DNA of 64,000 bases from Ehretia macrophylla (taxonomy: Eukaryota; Streptophyta; Magnoliopsida; Boraginales; Ehretiaceae): contig CM075780.1 of assembly GCA_037974665.1 (NCBI GenBank), forward strand, positions 7,563,768 through 7,627,767, read 5' to 3'. Position numbers and translations under genes: made by a program. Shown here one piece after another: positions 50,368-62,532 of this stretch; the first letter of the stretch is position 1; every line of letters starts with the position of its first letter. The notes beneath the pieces were generated by a model. It saw nothing but the letters and a program-made list of their open reading frames with translations. It ran no database searches and was not told the DNA's origin.

Positions 50368-52932
50368 CGTAACACCCCGATCCCTCTCGAGACCGGGAAT
50401 TCTATCAATCAATCTAATCACAACCCAAAACCAAACCCAGGGCAAAATTTTAGGGAAAACGGACAGAGTCTCCCCTATTTCTAGGCAAAAAGCAAACCTG
50501 TGATAGCACATAAGTGGACCAATACCATGTCCAAACATTCAACCACCACAAGGCCATCCGAGCCTCGGTTCTCAACAATTAAACACAGCAATTATACATA
50601 CATTTCCAAGTACTAGACTATTCTAACTCTTTCTTTAAACAATACAAACATTCTTTAAAGTTAAGCTATTCTAACTAATACATAATCTAGCTTTTCCAAA
50701 TTACTTCAATCACCTAGAAAAAAACTTAAATTATATTCCTTTTCAACATTAAATACAATCAACACATGAAACATACATCTTTGCATCTTTGACAACTCAA
50801 GCTACATAGCACGAAAGATAACTCTTCAAGCATGATCTTTCACGTAATCACGAACTTTCCAGCTAACATGGCATTTCCTGAAATGTGGTGGTGAGGAGTG
50901 AGTATACACAACACGTATACTCAGTGAGGGCGAGACAGATATCGAGGTGGAGAGAAAGAAGATCGTACAATGCAAAGAGATACAGTTAAGCAATACATTC
51001 AATAAGAAGGCATTCAATATAAACAACAATACAATAAACAATTAAAGAAAGCATTAACACAACCAGTCAAAGTTATACCACACTTTGAAGGCTATGGTTC
51101 ACTCGAGCGAGTAATGTACCGATCACGATTTCGATGACTTTAACGATGACGCGCCGGCCCAAACCACCTTATAACACCAGTTTGGAATACCCCGGAAGTA
51201 TCCATCAATGCTATGACCCAAATCTCCCTGGGAGGCAACCCAAGCGAGAAAGGGAATAGGACACGGAGCTAGGGCAACTAACACTGGCAACCCAAGGCTA
51301 CCCAGAGAGGCCCATCACACCGCCCTGACACTATGCAATGCAAGTCTCGATATAAGGCGATAAACGAGCGATATCGAGCATTCTCAACAATTGATAAACA
51401 TTTCAATCAACAATCAACTCTAACAAGCGTAATAAGCATTAGCAAGCATTAACAGGCATTAGCAAGCATAACAAGCAATAATAAGCATTCTATAGGCATA
51501 ACATTAGAAAACATACAAAATCACAAAACAACCCCGACTTTCCAAACGCTACCACTTTCAAACGAGCCACGAGTTTTGGAAACCGACTTCACCAATCCTC
51601 CTAGGTCACCATAAGGCACGTCTAAAGACCCCGAAAGCCTACTTAACCCTGGAATTCAAGCAAAGCCCCGATTTCCCCCTTTGCTCATTTGAACTACCGC
51701 TACCTCAACCGATCACCCAACCAACGTCACAACTGCACCAAAAGTGCTTCCATGACGTACCTCGACAATGCCTTCATGCAAATCAAGAAAATTCTAAACT
51801 TGACCGAAACGACCCCGACTTTCACTACGCCGTTTTTCTCCGTTTTTCCATTACACAATCCAATTAAACCACACATTTAGGCATTCTACCATATCTAGCA
51901 TCTTCCTACATCAACAGAACAAGTAACGGAGTAACTTCATCGAAATGGGGGTTTACTATTCATAATTTACTATTCATTATACAATATATATTTCAATTTC
52001 AATATTCAACCGTAGAAAATGTTAAAAAGCTATAAATACATGTTCTACAATTGCTAGGGAACGTTCTTTAAGCCTGAAAATAATTAAAATAACAATATAC
52101 GGATAAAACCCAAAAATCAAAGTTAATACACAAAATATTCAAATGTGCAAATAAGCATGAAACCCTCACCTTAGACGCTCCTAGACGCTAGGAAAACCTC
52201 ATAGGATGCCTCGGAAACCACCCCGTGCAAGCTCACGCGAAGAATCGAAGATTTTGGCTTGAAATCTTTTTTTTTCTTCTCTCATATTTTCGGCCCTTTC
52301 CTCACTGTTTTTCAGCTTCTTTTTTATTTTGTGCTAAAATAATCTTTTATAAGATGACAAACAAGTCAATTTGGTCAAGGCTTGGTCAACTAACTTAAAC
52401 TTGGTCAAATAAGCTTGTTTTATGCGTTTTAAAGCTAAAACAACTAACATAAATCCAATTCTAGTTAAATACAACTCAAAACACTAAAATTAAAACACTA
52501 AATACTAGTTTTCACTATTTGCTGACGACTAAAAATCATTTCCTAACTATCGCTCTCGATATGCTATGCACTTTGCGTCAATAGAAGAATAACAATTAAG
52601 TCTCAAAGAATTTAAGAAAATATATCATTTTTTGAAAAGCATCATGGTTTAAAATTTACTCCGGCTCGGAGCTACTTTTTATTTTATTGAAATCCGAGCA
52701 TTAAAGTGCAAGAAAAATAAAACCGATTGACACAAATATGAAAAGTAGTTGATATTCCGTTAATATGATTAGCTCAGGTATTATTCTAGTTACTTCTAAA
52801 AGAAATTTGAAAGTAAAGCTACAATTAATGTTTAACTAAAAATAAACACAAATCAAATGCTAACATTTAAAATGTCACTTAATTAAATGCAATTAAATGC
52901 CTTTAAATGCATGCCGGGTTCGGGTTATCACA
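50368..52932 (-). repeat. 5' LTR of the non-autonomous element
   Basis: 2565 bp. Its end next to the primer site reads CGTAACACCCC on the plus strand instead of TGTAACACCCC, one terminal change. Hairpin at 50900-50922. Confidence 0.88.
50900..50922 (-). other. Hairpin GAGTATAC / GTATACTC, 5' LTR
   Basis: Identical to the hairpins at 46188 and 32374. Confidence 0.75.
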
Positions 52933-53069
52933 CTACGCCCTCGGTTTGCGAGCCCAACCTCTACGTTAAATGAAGTTGTCTTGCCCAATGTTCCGTGGGA
53001 TTCAGTAATAGAGATTTGGTGGATAAAGTATCTTGGCAACCCTAACTAGGACAAAAAAAATTGAAAAGG

Positions 53070-53187
53070 GGGTGCAACACGAGGACTTCCAATGGGGTCA
53101 CCCATTCTAGCACTATTCTCGCCCAAGCACGCTTAACTTCAGAGTTCTGATGGAATCCGGTGCATTAGTGCTGCTATGATCGCACCC
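53070..53187 (-). rRNA. 5S rRNA, copy 48
   Basis: Full length. Eight differences: n14, n34, n47, n72, n77, n82, n95 and n97. Likely degenerate. Class I upstream. Confidence 0.82.
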
Positions 53188-53745
53188 ATCATGTTGAGGG
53201 CACAATTCCTATATGTGTTAACGGTTCACAGTCCCAGCCTAGAGAGATGGCCCATTCAAAAAGCCCAATAGGCTTAACGACAACCCATCTGCTTCAACAA
53301 CGTAGCAAACTCTCAAGACGTGATATCGACACGTTGTACGGCCCTTTGATGTCCCGCGAGTCAGGTTGTAGTCCTTTTAACAGTTCACGACGTACGATCC
53401 GGGATGGAAAAACAGAGCAAAAGAAGAAAAGTGGCCTGAAACTGATGAAAACGTTCGATTTTGGGCACCAAAAAGGGCACAGCGAGCAAGCTAGCTGCCC
53501 CCGTCGTAGAGCTCTCAGAGATCTTTGCAACGGTATGCTGTGCGCCGCGTAACTCCTTACGGATCAAAAGTTATGGGTACCGGAGCGACGGAGACCTAGT
53601 CACAAACCCTACGCCCACAGTTTGCGGGCCTAACCTCTACAAGAAGCGAAGTTGTCTTGCCCAATGTTCCGTGGGATTCAGTAATAGAGATTTGGTGGAT
53701 AAAGTATCTTGGCAACCCTAACCAGGGCAAAAAAAATTGAAAAGG

Positions 53746-53863
53746 GGGTGCAACACGAGGACTTCCCAAGGGGTCACCCATCCTAGTACTACTCTCGCCG
53801 AAGCACGCTTCACTTCGGAGTTCTGATGGGATCCAGTGCATTAGTGCTGGTATGATCGCACCC
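53746..53863 (-). rRNA. 5S rRNA, copy 49
   Basis: Full length. Differences at n29, n53 and n64, two in the A box. Class II upstream. Confidence 0.89.
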
Positions 53864-54422
53864 GTCATGTTGAGGGCACAATTTCTTTATGTGTTAACTG
53901 TTCAGAGTCCCAGCTTAGAGAGATGGCCCATTCAAAAGGCCAAATGGGCTTAACGACAACCCATCCCCTACAACAACGCAGCATGCTTGCAAGACGTGAT
54001 ATTGACACATTGTAGGTCCCTCTGATGTCCCGCGAGTCTGGTTGTCGTCCTTTTAACAGTTCACGACGTACGATCCGAGACAAAAAAACAGAGCAAAAGA
54101 AGAAAAGTGGCCTGAAACTAATTAAAACGTTCGATTTTGTGCTCCAAAAATGGGCACTGCGAGCAAGCTGGCTACCCCCGTCGTAGAGCTCTCAGAGAGC
54201 TTTGCAACGGTATGTTGTGCGCCGCGTAACTCCTTACGAATCAAAAGTTGTAGGCACCGGAGCGACGGAGACCTGGTCACAAGCCCTACGCCCTCGGTTT
54301 TCGGGCCCAGCCTCTACGTGAAGCGAATTTGTCTTGCCCAATGTTCCGTGGGATTCAGTAATAGAGATTTGGTGGAAAACATATCTTGGGAACTCTAACC
54401 AGGGCAAAAAAAAATGAAAATG

Positions 54423-54540
54423 GGGTGTAACACGAGGACTTCCCAGGGGGTCACCCATCCAAGTACTACTCTCACCCAAGCACGGTTAACTTCGGAGTTC
54501 TGATGGGATCCTGTGCATTAGTGCTGGTATGATCGCACCC
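54423..54540 (-). rRNA. 5S rRNA, copy 50
   Basis: Full length. Differences at n29, n56, n67, n80 and n113. n56 (C to G on the plus strand) is shared with copies 51 and 54. Upstream is class I-like with one class II marker. Confidence 0.86.
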
Positions 54541-55098
54541 GTCATGTTGAGGGCACAATTCCTATACGTGTTAACGGTTAACAGTCCCAGCTTAGAGAGA
54601 TGGCCCATTCAAAAGGCCCAATGGGCTTAATGACAACCCATTTGCTTCAACAACGCAGCATGCATGCAAGACGTAATAACGACACATTGTACGGCCCTCT
54701 AATGTCCCGCAAGTCAGATTGTCGTCCTTTTAATGTTCACGACGTACGATCCGGGACGGAAAAATAGAGCAAAAGAAGAAAAGTGGCCTAAAACTGATGA
54801 AAACATTTGATTTTGTGCTCCAAAAACGGGCATAGTGAGCAAGCTGGCAACCCCCGTCGTAGAGCTCTTAGAGAGCTTTGCAACGGCATGCTGTGCGTCG
54901 CGTTACTCCTTACGGATCAAAAGTTATGGGCACTAGAGCGACGGAGACCTGGTCATAAACCCTACGCCCTCGGTTTGCGGGCCCAGCCTCTACAAGAAGT
55001 GAAGTTGTCTTGCCCAATGTTCCGTGGGATTCAGTAATAGAGATTTGGTGGATAAAGTATCTTGGCAACACTAACCAGGGCAAAAAAAATTGAAAAGG

Positions 55099-55216
55099 GG
55101 GTGCAACATGAGGACTTCCCAGGTGGTCACCCATCCTATTACTACTATCGCCCAAGCACGGTTAACTTCGGAGTTCTGATGAGATCCAGTGCATTAGTGC
55201 TAGTATGATCACACCC
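55099..55216 (-). rRNA. 5S rRNA, copy 51
   Basis: Full length. Nine differences; n35, n56 and n93 recur together in copy 54, three units away. Class II upstream. Confidence 0.8.
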
Positions 55217-55775
55217 GTCATGTTGAGGGCACAATTCATTTATGTGTTAACTGTTTAGAGTCCCAGCTTAGAGTTACGGCCCATTCAAAAGGCCGAATGG
55301 GCTTAACGACAACCCATCCGCTTCAACAACGCATCATGCTTACAAGACGTGATATCGACACGTTGTAGGGCCTTCTGATGTCCCGCGAGTCAGGTTGTCG
55401 TCCTTTTAACAGTTCACGACGTACGATCCGGGACGAAAAAACAGAGCAAAAGAAGAAAAGTGGCCAGAAACTGATGAAAATGATCGATTTTGGACTCCAT
55501 AAATGGGCACAGCGAGCATGCTAGCTGCCCCCATCGTAGAGCTCTCAAAGAGCTTTGCAACGGTATGGTGTGCGCCGCGGAACTCCTTACGGATGAAAAG
55601 TTATGGGCATAGGAGCGACGGAGACCTTGTCACAAGCCCTACGCCCTCGGTTTGCGGGTCTAGCCTCTACGTGAAGCGAAGTTGTCTTGCCCAATGTTTC
55701 GTGGGATTCAGTAATAGAGATTTGGTTGATAAAGTATCTTGGCAACCCTAACTAGGGCAAAAAAAATTGAAAAAG

Positions 55776-55893
55776 GGGTGCAACACGAGGATTTCCCATG
55801 GGGTCACCCATCCTAGTACTACTCTCGCCCAAGCACGCTTAACTTCAGAGTTCTGATGGGATCCTGTGCATTAGTGCTGGTATGATCGCACGC
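55776..55893 (-). rRNA. 5S rRNA, copy 52
   Basis: Full length. Differences at n2, n29, n47, n95 and n102. n2 and n102 are shared with copy 53. Class II upstream. Confidence 0.86.
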
Positions 55894-56453
55894 GTCATGT
55901 TGAGGGCACAATTCCTTTATGTGTTAACTGTTCAGAGTCCCAACTTAGAGAGATTGCCCATTCAAAAGGCCCAATGGGCTTAACGACAACCCATCCGCTT
56001 CAACAACGCAGCATGCTTGCATGACGTGATATCGACGCGTTGTAGGGTGCTCTGATGTCCCGCGAGTCAGGTTGTTGTCCTTTTAACTGTTCACGACATA
56101 CGATCCGGGATGGAAAAAACAGAGAAAAAGAAGAAAAGTGGCCTGAAACTAAAGAAAATGTTCGATTTTGGACTCCAGAAAAGGGCATAGCGAGTATGCT
56201 GGCTGCCCCCATCGTAGAGCTCTCAGAGAGCTTTGCAACAGTATGCTGTGCGCCACGTAACTCCTTACGGATCAAAAGTTATGGGCATTGGAGCGACGGA
56301 GACCTTGTCACAAGCCCTACGCCCTCGGTTTGCGGGCCTAGCCTCTATGTGAAGCGAAGTTGTCTTGCCCAATGTTCCGTGGGATTCAGTAATAGAGATT
56401 TGGTGGATAAATTATCTTGGCAACTCAAACCAGGCCAAAAAAAATTGAAAAGG

Positions 56454-56571
56454 GGGTGCAACACGAGGATTTCCCAAGGGGTCACCCATCCTAGTACTAC
56501 TCTCGCCCAAGCACACTTAACTTCGGAGTTCTGATGGGATCCGGTGCATTAGTGCTGGTATGATCGCACGC
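56454..56571 (-). rRNA. 5S rRNA, copy 53
   Basis: Full length. Differences at n2, n57 and n102. Class II upstream. Confidence 0.89.
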
Positions 56572-57130
56572 GTCATGTTGAGGGCACAATTCCTTTATGT
56601 GTTAACTGTTCAGAGTCCCAACTTAGAGAGATGGCCCATTCAAAAGACCCAATGGGCTTAACGACAACCCATCCGCTTCAACAACGTAGCATGCTTGCAA
56701 GACGTGATATCGACACGTTGTAGGGCCCTCTGATGTCCCGCGAGTCAGGTTGTCGTCCTTTTAACTGTTCATGACGTACGATCCGGGACGGAAAAAACGG
56801 AGCAAAAAATGAAAAGTCCCCTGAAACTGATGAAAATGATCGATTTTGGGCAGCAAAAACGGGCCAACAAGCATACTTACTGCCCCAGTCGTAGAGCTCT
56901 CAGAGAGCTTTGCAACGATTTTCTGTGCGGCGCGTAACTTCTTACGGATCAAAAGTTATGGGCACCAGAGCGACGTAGACCTGGTCACAAACCCTACGCC
57001 CTCGGTTTGCGGGCCCAGCCTCTACAAGAAGCGAAGTTGTCTTGCCCAATGTTACGTGGGATTCAGTAATAGAGATTTGGTGGATAAAGTATCTTGGCAA
57101 CCCTAACCAGGGCAAAAAAAATTAAAAAGG

Positions 57131-57248
57131 GGGTGCAATAGGAGGACTTCCCAGGTGGTCACCCATCCTAGTACTACTCTCGCCCAAGCACGGTTAACTT
57201 CGGAGTTCTGATGAGATCCGGTGCATTAGTGCTGGTTTGAACACACCC
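57131..57248 (-). rRNA. 5S rRNA, copy 54
   Basis: Full length. Eight differences: n6, n8, n12, n35, n56, n93, n108 and n110. Class II upstream. Confidence 0.81.
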
Positions 57249-57807
57249 GTCATGTTGAGCGCACAATTCTTTTATGTGTTAACTGTTCAGAGTCCCAGCT
57301 TAGAGTGATGGCCCATTCAAAAGGCCCAATGGGCTTAACGACAACCCATCTGCTTCAACAACGCTGCATGCTTGCAAGACGTGATATCGACACATTGTAG
57401 GGTACTCTGATGTCCCACGAGTCAGGTTGTCGTCCTTTTAACAGTTCACGACGTACGATACGGGACGGAAAAATAGAGCAAAAGAAGAAAAGTGGCCTGA
57501 AACTGATGAAAATGTTAAATTTTGGTCTCCAAAAATGGGTACAGTGAGCATGCTTTCTACCCCCGTCGTAGAGCTCTCAGAGAGCTTTGAAACGGTATGT
57601 TGTGCGCCGCGTAACTCCTTACGGATCAAAAGTAATGGGCCCTGGAGCGACAGAGACCTTGTCATAAGCCCTACGCCCTCAGTTTGCAGGCCCAGCCTCT
57701 ACATGAAGCGAAGTTGTCCTGCCCAATGTTCCGTGGGATTCAGTAATAGAGATTTGGTGGATAAAGTATCTTGGCAACCCTAACTAGGGCAAAAAAAATT
57801 GAAAAGG

Positions 57808-57925
57808 GGGTGCAACACGAGGACTTCCCAGGGGGTCACCCATCCTAGTACTACTCTCGCCCAAGCACGCTTACCTTCGGAGTTCTTATGGGATCCGGTG
57901 CATTAGTGCTGGTATGATCGCACGC
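57808..57925 (-). rRNA. 5S rRNA, copy 55
   Basis: Full length. Differences at n2, n39 and n52, all also in copy 56. Class II upstream with a private TTAGATAGATGG variant shared with copy 56. Confidence 0.89.
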
Positions 57926-58485
57926 GTCATGTTGAGGGCACAATTCCTTTATGTGTTAACTGTTCTGAGTCCCAACTTAGATAGATGGCCCATTCAATAG
58001 GCCCAATGGGCTTAACGACAACCCATCCGCTTCAACAACGCAGCATGCTTGCAAGACGTGATATCGACATGTTGTAGGGCCCTCCGATGTCCCGCGAGTC
58101 AGGTTTTTGTCCTTTTAACTATTCATGATGTACGATTCGGGACGGAAAAAACAGAGCAAAAGTAGAAAAGTGGCCTGAAATAAATGAAAATGTTCGATTT
58201 TGGGCTCCAAATAGAGCCACAGCGAGCATGCTAGCTGCCCCTGTCGTAGAGCTCTCAGAGAGCTTTGCAACGGTATGCTGTGCGCCGCGTAACTCCTTAC
58301 GGATCAAAAGTTATAGGCACTGGAGCGACGGAGACCTTGTCATAAGCCCTAAGCCCTCGGTTTGTGGGCCCAGCCTCTACGTGAAGCGAAGTTGTCATGC
58401 CCAATGTTCCGTGGGATTCAGTAATAGAGATTTGGTGGATAAAGTATCTTGGCAACACTAACTAGGGCAAAAAAAATTGAAAAGG

Positions 58486-58603
58486 GGGTGCAACACGAGG
58501 ACTTCACAGGGGGTCACCCATCCTAGTACTACTCTCGCCCAAGCACGCTTACCTTCGGAATTCTTATGGGATCCGGTGCATTAGTGCTGGTATGATCGCA
58601 CGC
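58486..58603 (-). rRNA. 5S rRNA, copy 56
   Basis: Full length. Differences at n2, n39, n44, n52 and n98. Evidently a tandem duplicate of copy 55. Class II upstream. Confidence 0.87.
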
Positions 58604-58926
58604 GTCATGTTGAGGGCACAATTCCTTTATGTGTTAACTGTTCTATGTCCCAACTTAGATAGATGCCCATTCAATAGGCCCAATGGGCTTAACGACAACC
58701 CATCCGCTTCAACAACACAGCATGCTTGCAAGACGTGATATCGACATGTTGTAGGGCCCTCCGATGTCCCGCGAGTCAGGTTGTTGTCCTTTTAACAGTT
58801 CACGACGTACGATTCGGGACGGAAAAAACAGAGCAAAAGAAGAAAAGTGGCCTGAAACTGATGAAAATGTTCGATTTTGGGCTCCAAAAAGGGGAACAGC
58901 GAGCATGCTGGCTGCCCCTGTCGTAG

Positions 58927-58941
58927 AGCTCTCAGAGAGCT
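58927..58941. other. Spacer palindrome AGCTCTC-A-GAGAGCT (representative)
   Basis: Seven-base inverted repeat with a one-base centre, in most spacers about 230 bp downstream of the gene 3' end. It also survives in the gene-less 341-bp units as AGCTCTC-C-GAGAGCT. Confidence 0.75.
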
Positions 58942-59151
58942 TTGAAACGGTATGCTGTACGCCGCGTAACTCCTTACGGATTAAAAGTTATGGGAACTGG
59001 AGCGACGGAGACCTTGTCACAAGCCCTACGCCCTCGGTTTGCGGGCCCAACCCTTACGTGAAGCAAAGTTGCCTTGCCTAATGTTCCGTGGGATTCAGTA
59101 ATAGAGATTTGGTGGATAAAGTATCTTGGCAACTCAAAAAAATTGAAAAGG

Positions 59152-59269
59152 GGGTGCAACACGAGGACTTCCCAGGGGGTCACCCATCCTAGTACTAATC
59201 TCGCCCAAGCACGCTTAACTTCGGAGTTCTGATGGGATCTGGTGCATTAGTGCTGGTATGATCGCACTC
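59152..59269 (-). rRNA. 5S rRNA, copy 57
   Basis: Full length. Differences at n2, n30 and n72. The downstream flank lost 11-12 bases beyond the T runs. Class II upstream. Confidence 0.89.
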
Positions 59270-59827
59270 GTCATGTTGAGGGCACAATTCCTTTATGTAT
59301 TAACTGTTCAGAGTCCCAACTTAGAGGGATGGCCCATTCAAAAGGCCCAATGGGCATAATGATAACCCATCCGCTTTAACAACGCTGCATGCTTGCAAGA
59401 CGTGATATCGACACGTTGTAGGGCCCTCTGATGTCCCGCGAGTCAGGTTGTCGTCCTTTTAACTGTTCACGACGTACGATCCGGGACGGAAAAACAGAGC
59501 AAAAGAAGAAAAGTGGTTTGAAACTAATGAAAATGTTCGATTTTGGGCTCCAAAATGGGGCACAGCGAGCATGCTGGCTGCCCACGTCGTAGAGCTCTCA
59601 AAGAGCTTTGCAACGGTATGTTTACGCCGCGTAACTCCTTACGGATCAAAAGTTATGGGCACCGAATTGACGAAGACCTAGTCACAAACCCTACGCCCTC
59701 GGTTTGCGGGCCCAGCCTCTACGTGAAGCGAAGTTGTCTTGCCCAATGTTACGTGGGATTCAGTAATAGAGATTTGGTGGATAAAGTATCTTGGCAACCC
59801 TAACCAGGGCAAAAAAAATTGAAAAGG

Positions 59828-59945
59828 GTGTGCAACACGAGGACTTCCCAGGGGGTCACCCATCCTAGTACTACTCTCACCCAAGCACGCTAAACATCAG
59901 AGTTCTGATGGGATCCGGTGCATTAGTGCTGGTATGATCGCACCC
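59828..59945 (-). rRNA. 5S rRNA, copy 58
   Basis: Full length. Differences at n47, n50, n54, n67 and n117. Class II upstream. Confidence 0.86.
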
Positions 59946-60504
59946 GTCATGTTGAGGGCACAATTCCTTAATGTGTTAACTGTTCAGAGTCCCAGCTTAG
60001 AGAGATGGCCCATTCAAAAGGCCCAATGGGCTTAAGGACAACCCATCCCCTTCAACAATGCAGTATGCTTGCAAGACGTGATATCGACACGTTGTGGGGC
60101 CCTCTGATATCCCGCGAGTCAGGTTGTCGTCCTTTAAACAGTTCACGACGTACGATCCAGGACGAAAAAAAAGGGCAAAAGAAGAAAAGTGGCTTAAAAC
60201 TGATGAAAACGTACGATTTTGGGCTCCAAAAGGGGTACATCGAGCAAGCTGGCTATCCCCGTCCTAGAGCTCTCAGAGAGCTTTGCATCGGTATGCTGTG
60301 GGCCACGTAACTCCTTACGGATCAAAAGTTATGGGCACTGGAGCGACGGAGACCTGGTCACAAACCCTACGCCCACGGTTTGCGGGCGCAGCTTCTACAA
60401 GAAGCGAAGTTGTCTTGCCCAATGTTCCGTAGGATTCAGTAATAGAGATTTGGTGGATAAAGTATCTTGGCAACCCTAACCAGGGCAAAAAAAATTTCTA
60501 AAGG

Positions 60505-60621
60505 GGGTGCAACACGAGGACTTCCCAGGGGGTCACCCATCCTAGTACTACTCTCGCCAAGCACGCTTAACTTCGGAGTTCTAATGCGATCCGATGCATT
60601 ATTGATGGTATGATCGCACCC
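60505..60621 (-). pseudogene. 5S rRNA, copy 59, probable pseudogene
   Basis: 117 bp. One base lost at the 3' end of the A box and five substitutions (n17, n20, n28, n35, n39). Class I upstream. Confidence 0.7.
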
Positions 60622-61180
60622 ATCATGTTGAGGGCACAATTCCTATATGTGTTAATGGTTCACAGTTGCAGCCTAGTGAGATGGCCCATTGAAAAGGCCT
60701 AATGGGCTTAACGACAGCCCATCCACTTCAACAATGCAGCATCCTCGCAAGACGTGATATCAACACGTTGTAGGGACCTCTGATGTCCCGCGAGTCAGGT
60801 TGTCGTCCTTTTAACAGTTCACGACGTACGATCCGGGATGGAAAAACAGAGCAAAAGAATAAAGGTGGCCTGACACTGACGAAAACGTTCAATTTTGACC
60901 TCAAAAATTGGGCACAGCGAGCAAGCTGGCTGCACCCGTCGTAGAGCTCTCAAAGAGCTTTGCAACGGTATGCTATGCGCTGCGTAACTCCTTACGGATC
61001 AAAAGTTATGGGCACCGGAGCGACGGAGACCTGGTCACAAACTCTACGCACTCGATTTGCGGGCCCAGCATCTACGTGAAGCGAAGTCGTCTTGCCCAAT
61101 GTTCCGTGGGATTCAGTAATAGAGATTTGGTGGATAAAGTATCTTGGCAACCCTAACCAGGGCAAAAAAAATTTAAAAGG

Positions 61181-61298
61181 GGGTGCAACACGAGGACTTC
61201 CCAAGGGGTCACCCATCCTAGTACTACTCTTGCCCAAGCACGCTTAACTTCGGAGTTTTGGTGGGATCCGATGCATTAGTGCTGGTATGATTGCACCC
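61181..61298 (-). rRNA. 5S rRNA, copy 60
   Basis: Full length. Differences at n7, n28, n38, n41 and n68. Class II upstream. Confidence 0.86.
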
Positions 61299-61856
61299 GT
61301 CATGTTGAGGGCACAATTCCTTTATGTGTTAACTATTCACAGTCCCAGCCTAGAGAGATGGCCCATTCAAAAGTCCCAATGAGCTTAACCACAATCCATC
61401 TGCTTCAACAACGCAGCATGCTTGCAAGACGTGATATCGACACGTTGTAGGGCCCTCTGATGACCAGCGAGTCAGGTTGTCATCCTTTTAACAATTCACG
61501 ACGTACGATACGGGACGGAAAAACAGAGCAAAAGAATATAAGTGGCCTGAAAATGAGAAAATGTTCGATTTTAGGCTCCAAAAACGGGCACAGCAATCAT
61601 GCTGGCTGCCCCCGTCGTAGAGCTCTCAGAGAGCTTTGCAACGGTATGTTGTGCGATGCGTAACTCCTTACGGATCAAAAGTTATGGGCACCGGAGCGAC
61701 GGAGACCTGGTCACAAACCCTATGCCCTCGGTTTGCGGGCCCAGCCTCTACGTGAAGCGAAATTGTCTTGCCCAATTTTCCATGGGATTCAGTAATAGAG
61801 ATTTGGTGGATAAAGTATCCTGGCAACCCTAACCAGGGCAAAAAAAATTGAAATGG

Positions 61857-61974
61857 GGGTGCAACATGAGGACTTCCCAAGGGGTCACCCATCCTAGTAC
61901 TACTCTTGCCCAAGCACGCTTAACCTCGGAGTTCTGATGGGATCCGGTGCATTAGTGCTGGTATGATCGCACCC
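61857..61974 (-). rRNA. 5S rRNA, copy 61
   Basis: Full length. Differences at n50, n68 and n108. Class II upstream. Confidence 0.89.
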
Positions 61975-62532
61975 ATCATGTTGAGGGCACAATTCCTTTA
62001 TGTGTTAACTGTTCAGAGTCCTAGCTTAGAGAGATGGCCCATTCAAAAGGCCCAATGGGCTTAACGACAACCCATCCGCTTCAACAACGCAGCATGCGTG
62101 CAAGACATGATATCGACTCGTTGTAGGGCCCACTGATGTCCCGTGAGTCAAGTTGTCGTCCTTTTAATAGTTCACGACGTACGATCCGGGACGGAAAAGT
62201 AGATCAAATAAAGAAAAGTGGCCTGAATCTGAAGAAAATGTTCGATTTGGGGCTCCAACAAGGGGCACAACGCGCATGCTGCTGCCCCCGTCGTAGAGCA
62301 CTCAGAGAGCTTTGTAACGGTATGTTGTGCGCCGCGTAACTCATTACGGATCAAAAGTTATGGGCACCGGAGCGATAGAGACCTTGTCACAAACCCTACG
62401 CCCTCGGTTTGCGGGCCTAGCCTCTACGTGAAACGAAGTTGTCTTGCCCAGTGTTCTGTGGGATTCAGTAATAGAGATTTGGTGGATAAAGTATCTTGGC
62501 AACCCTAAGCAGGGCAAAAAAAATTGAAAAGG

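Larger units (their letters stand above)
45656..52932 (-). mobile_element. Non-autonomous long-LTR retrotransposon (7.28 kb)
   Basis: On the minus strand: 5' LTR (50368-52932), primer site, 2161-bp internal region, polypurine tract, 3' LTR (45656-48206). Ends are TG...CA. It has all cis signals for reverse transcription but no recognisable gag, protease, RT, RNase H or integrase, so it would depend on proteins from another element. Terminal TGTAACACCCCG-like sequence, a 2.5-kb LTR and an initiator-Met primer suggest a Ty3/gypsy parent. In a sample of about 245 bp I count seven LTR differences, near 3%, so it is probably older than the copia insertion. Confidence 0.88.

Noticed and set aside
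46968-51880. 63-codon frame present in both copies (46968 and 51689)
   Set aside because: The two copies are the same place in the two LTRs of one element, so repetition is not evidence of selection.
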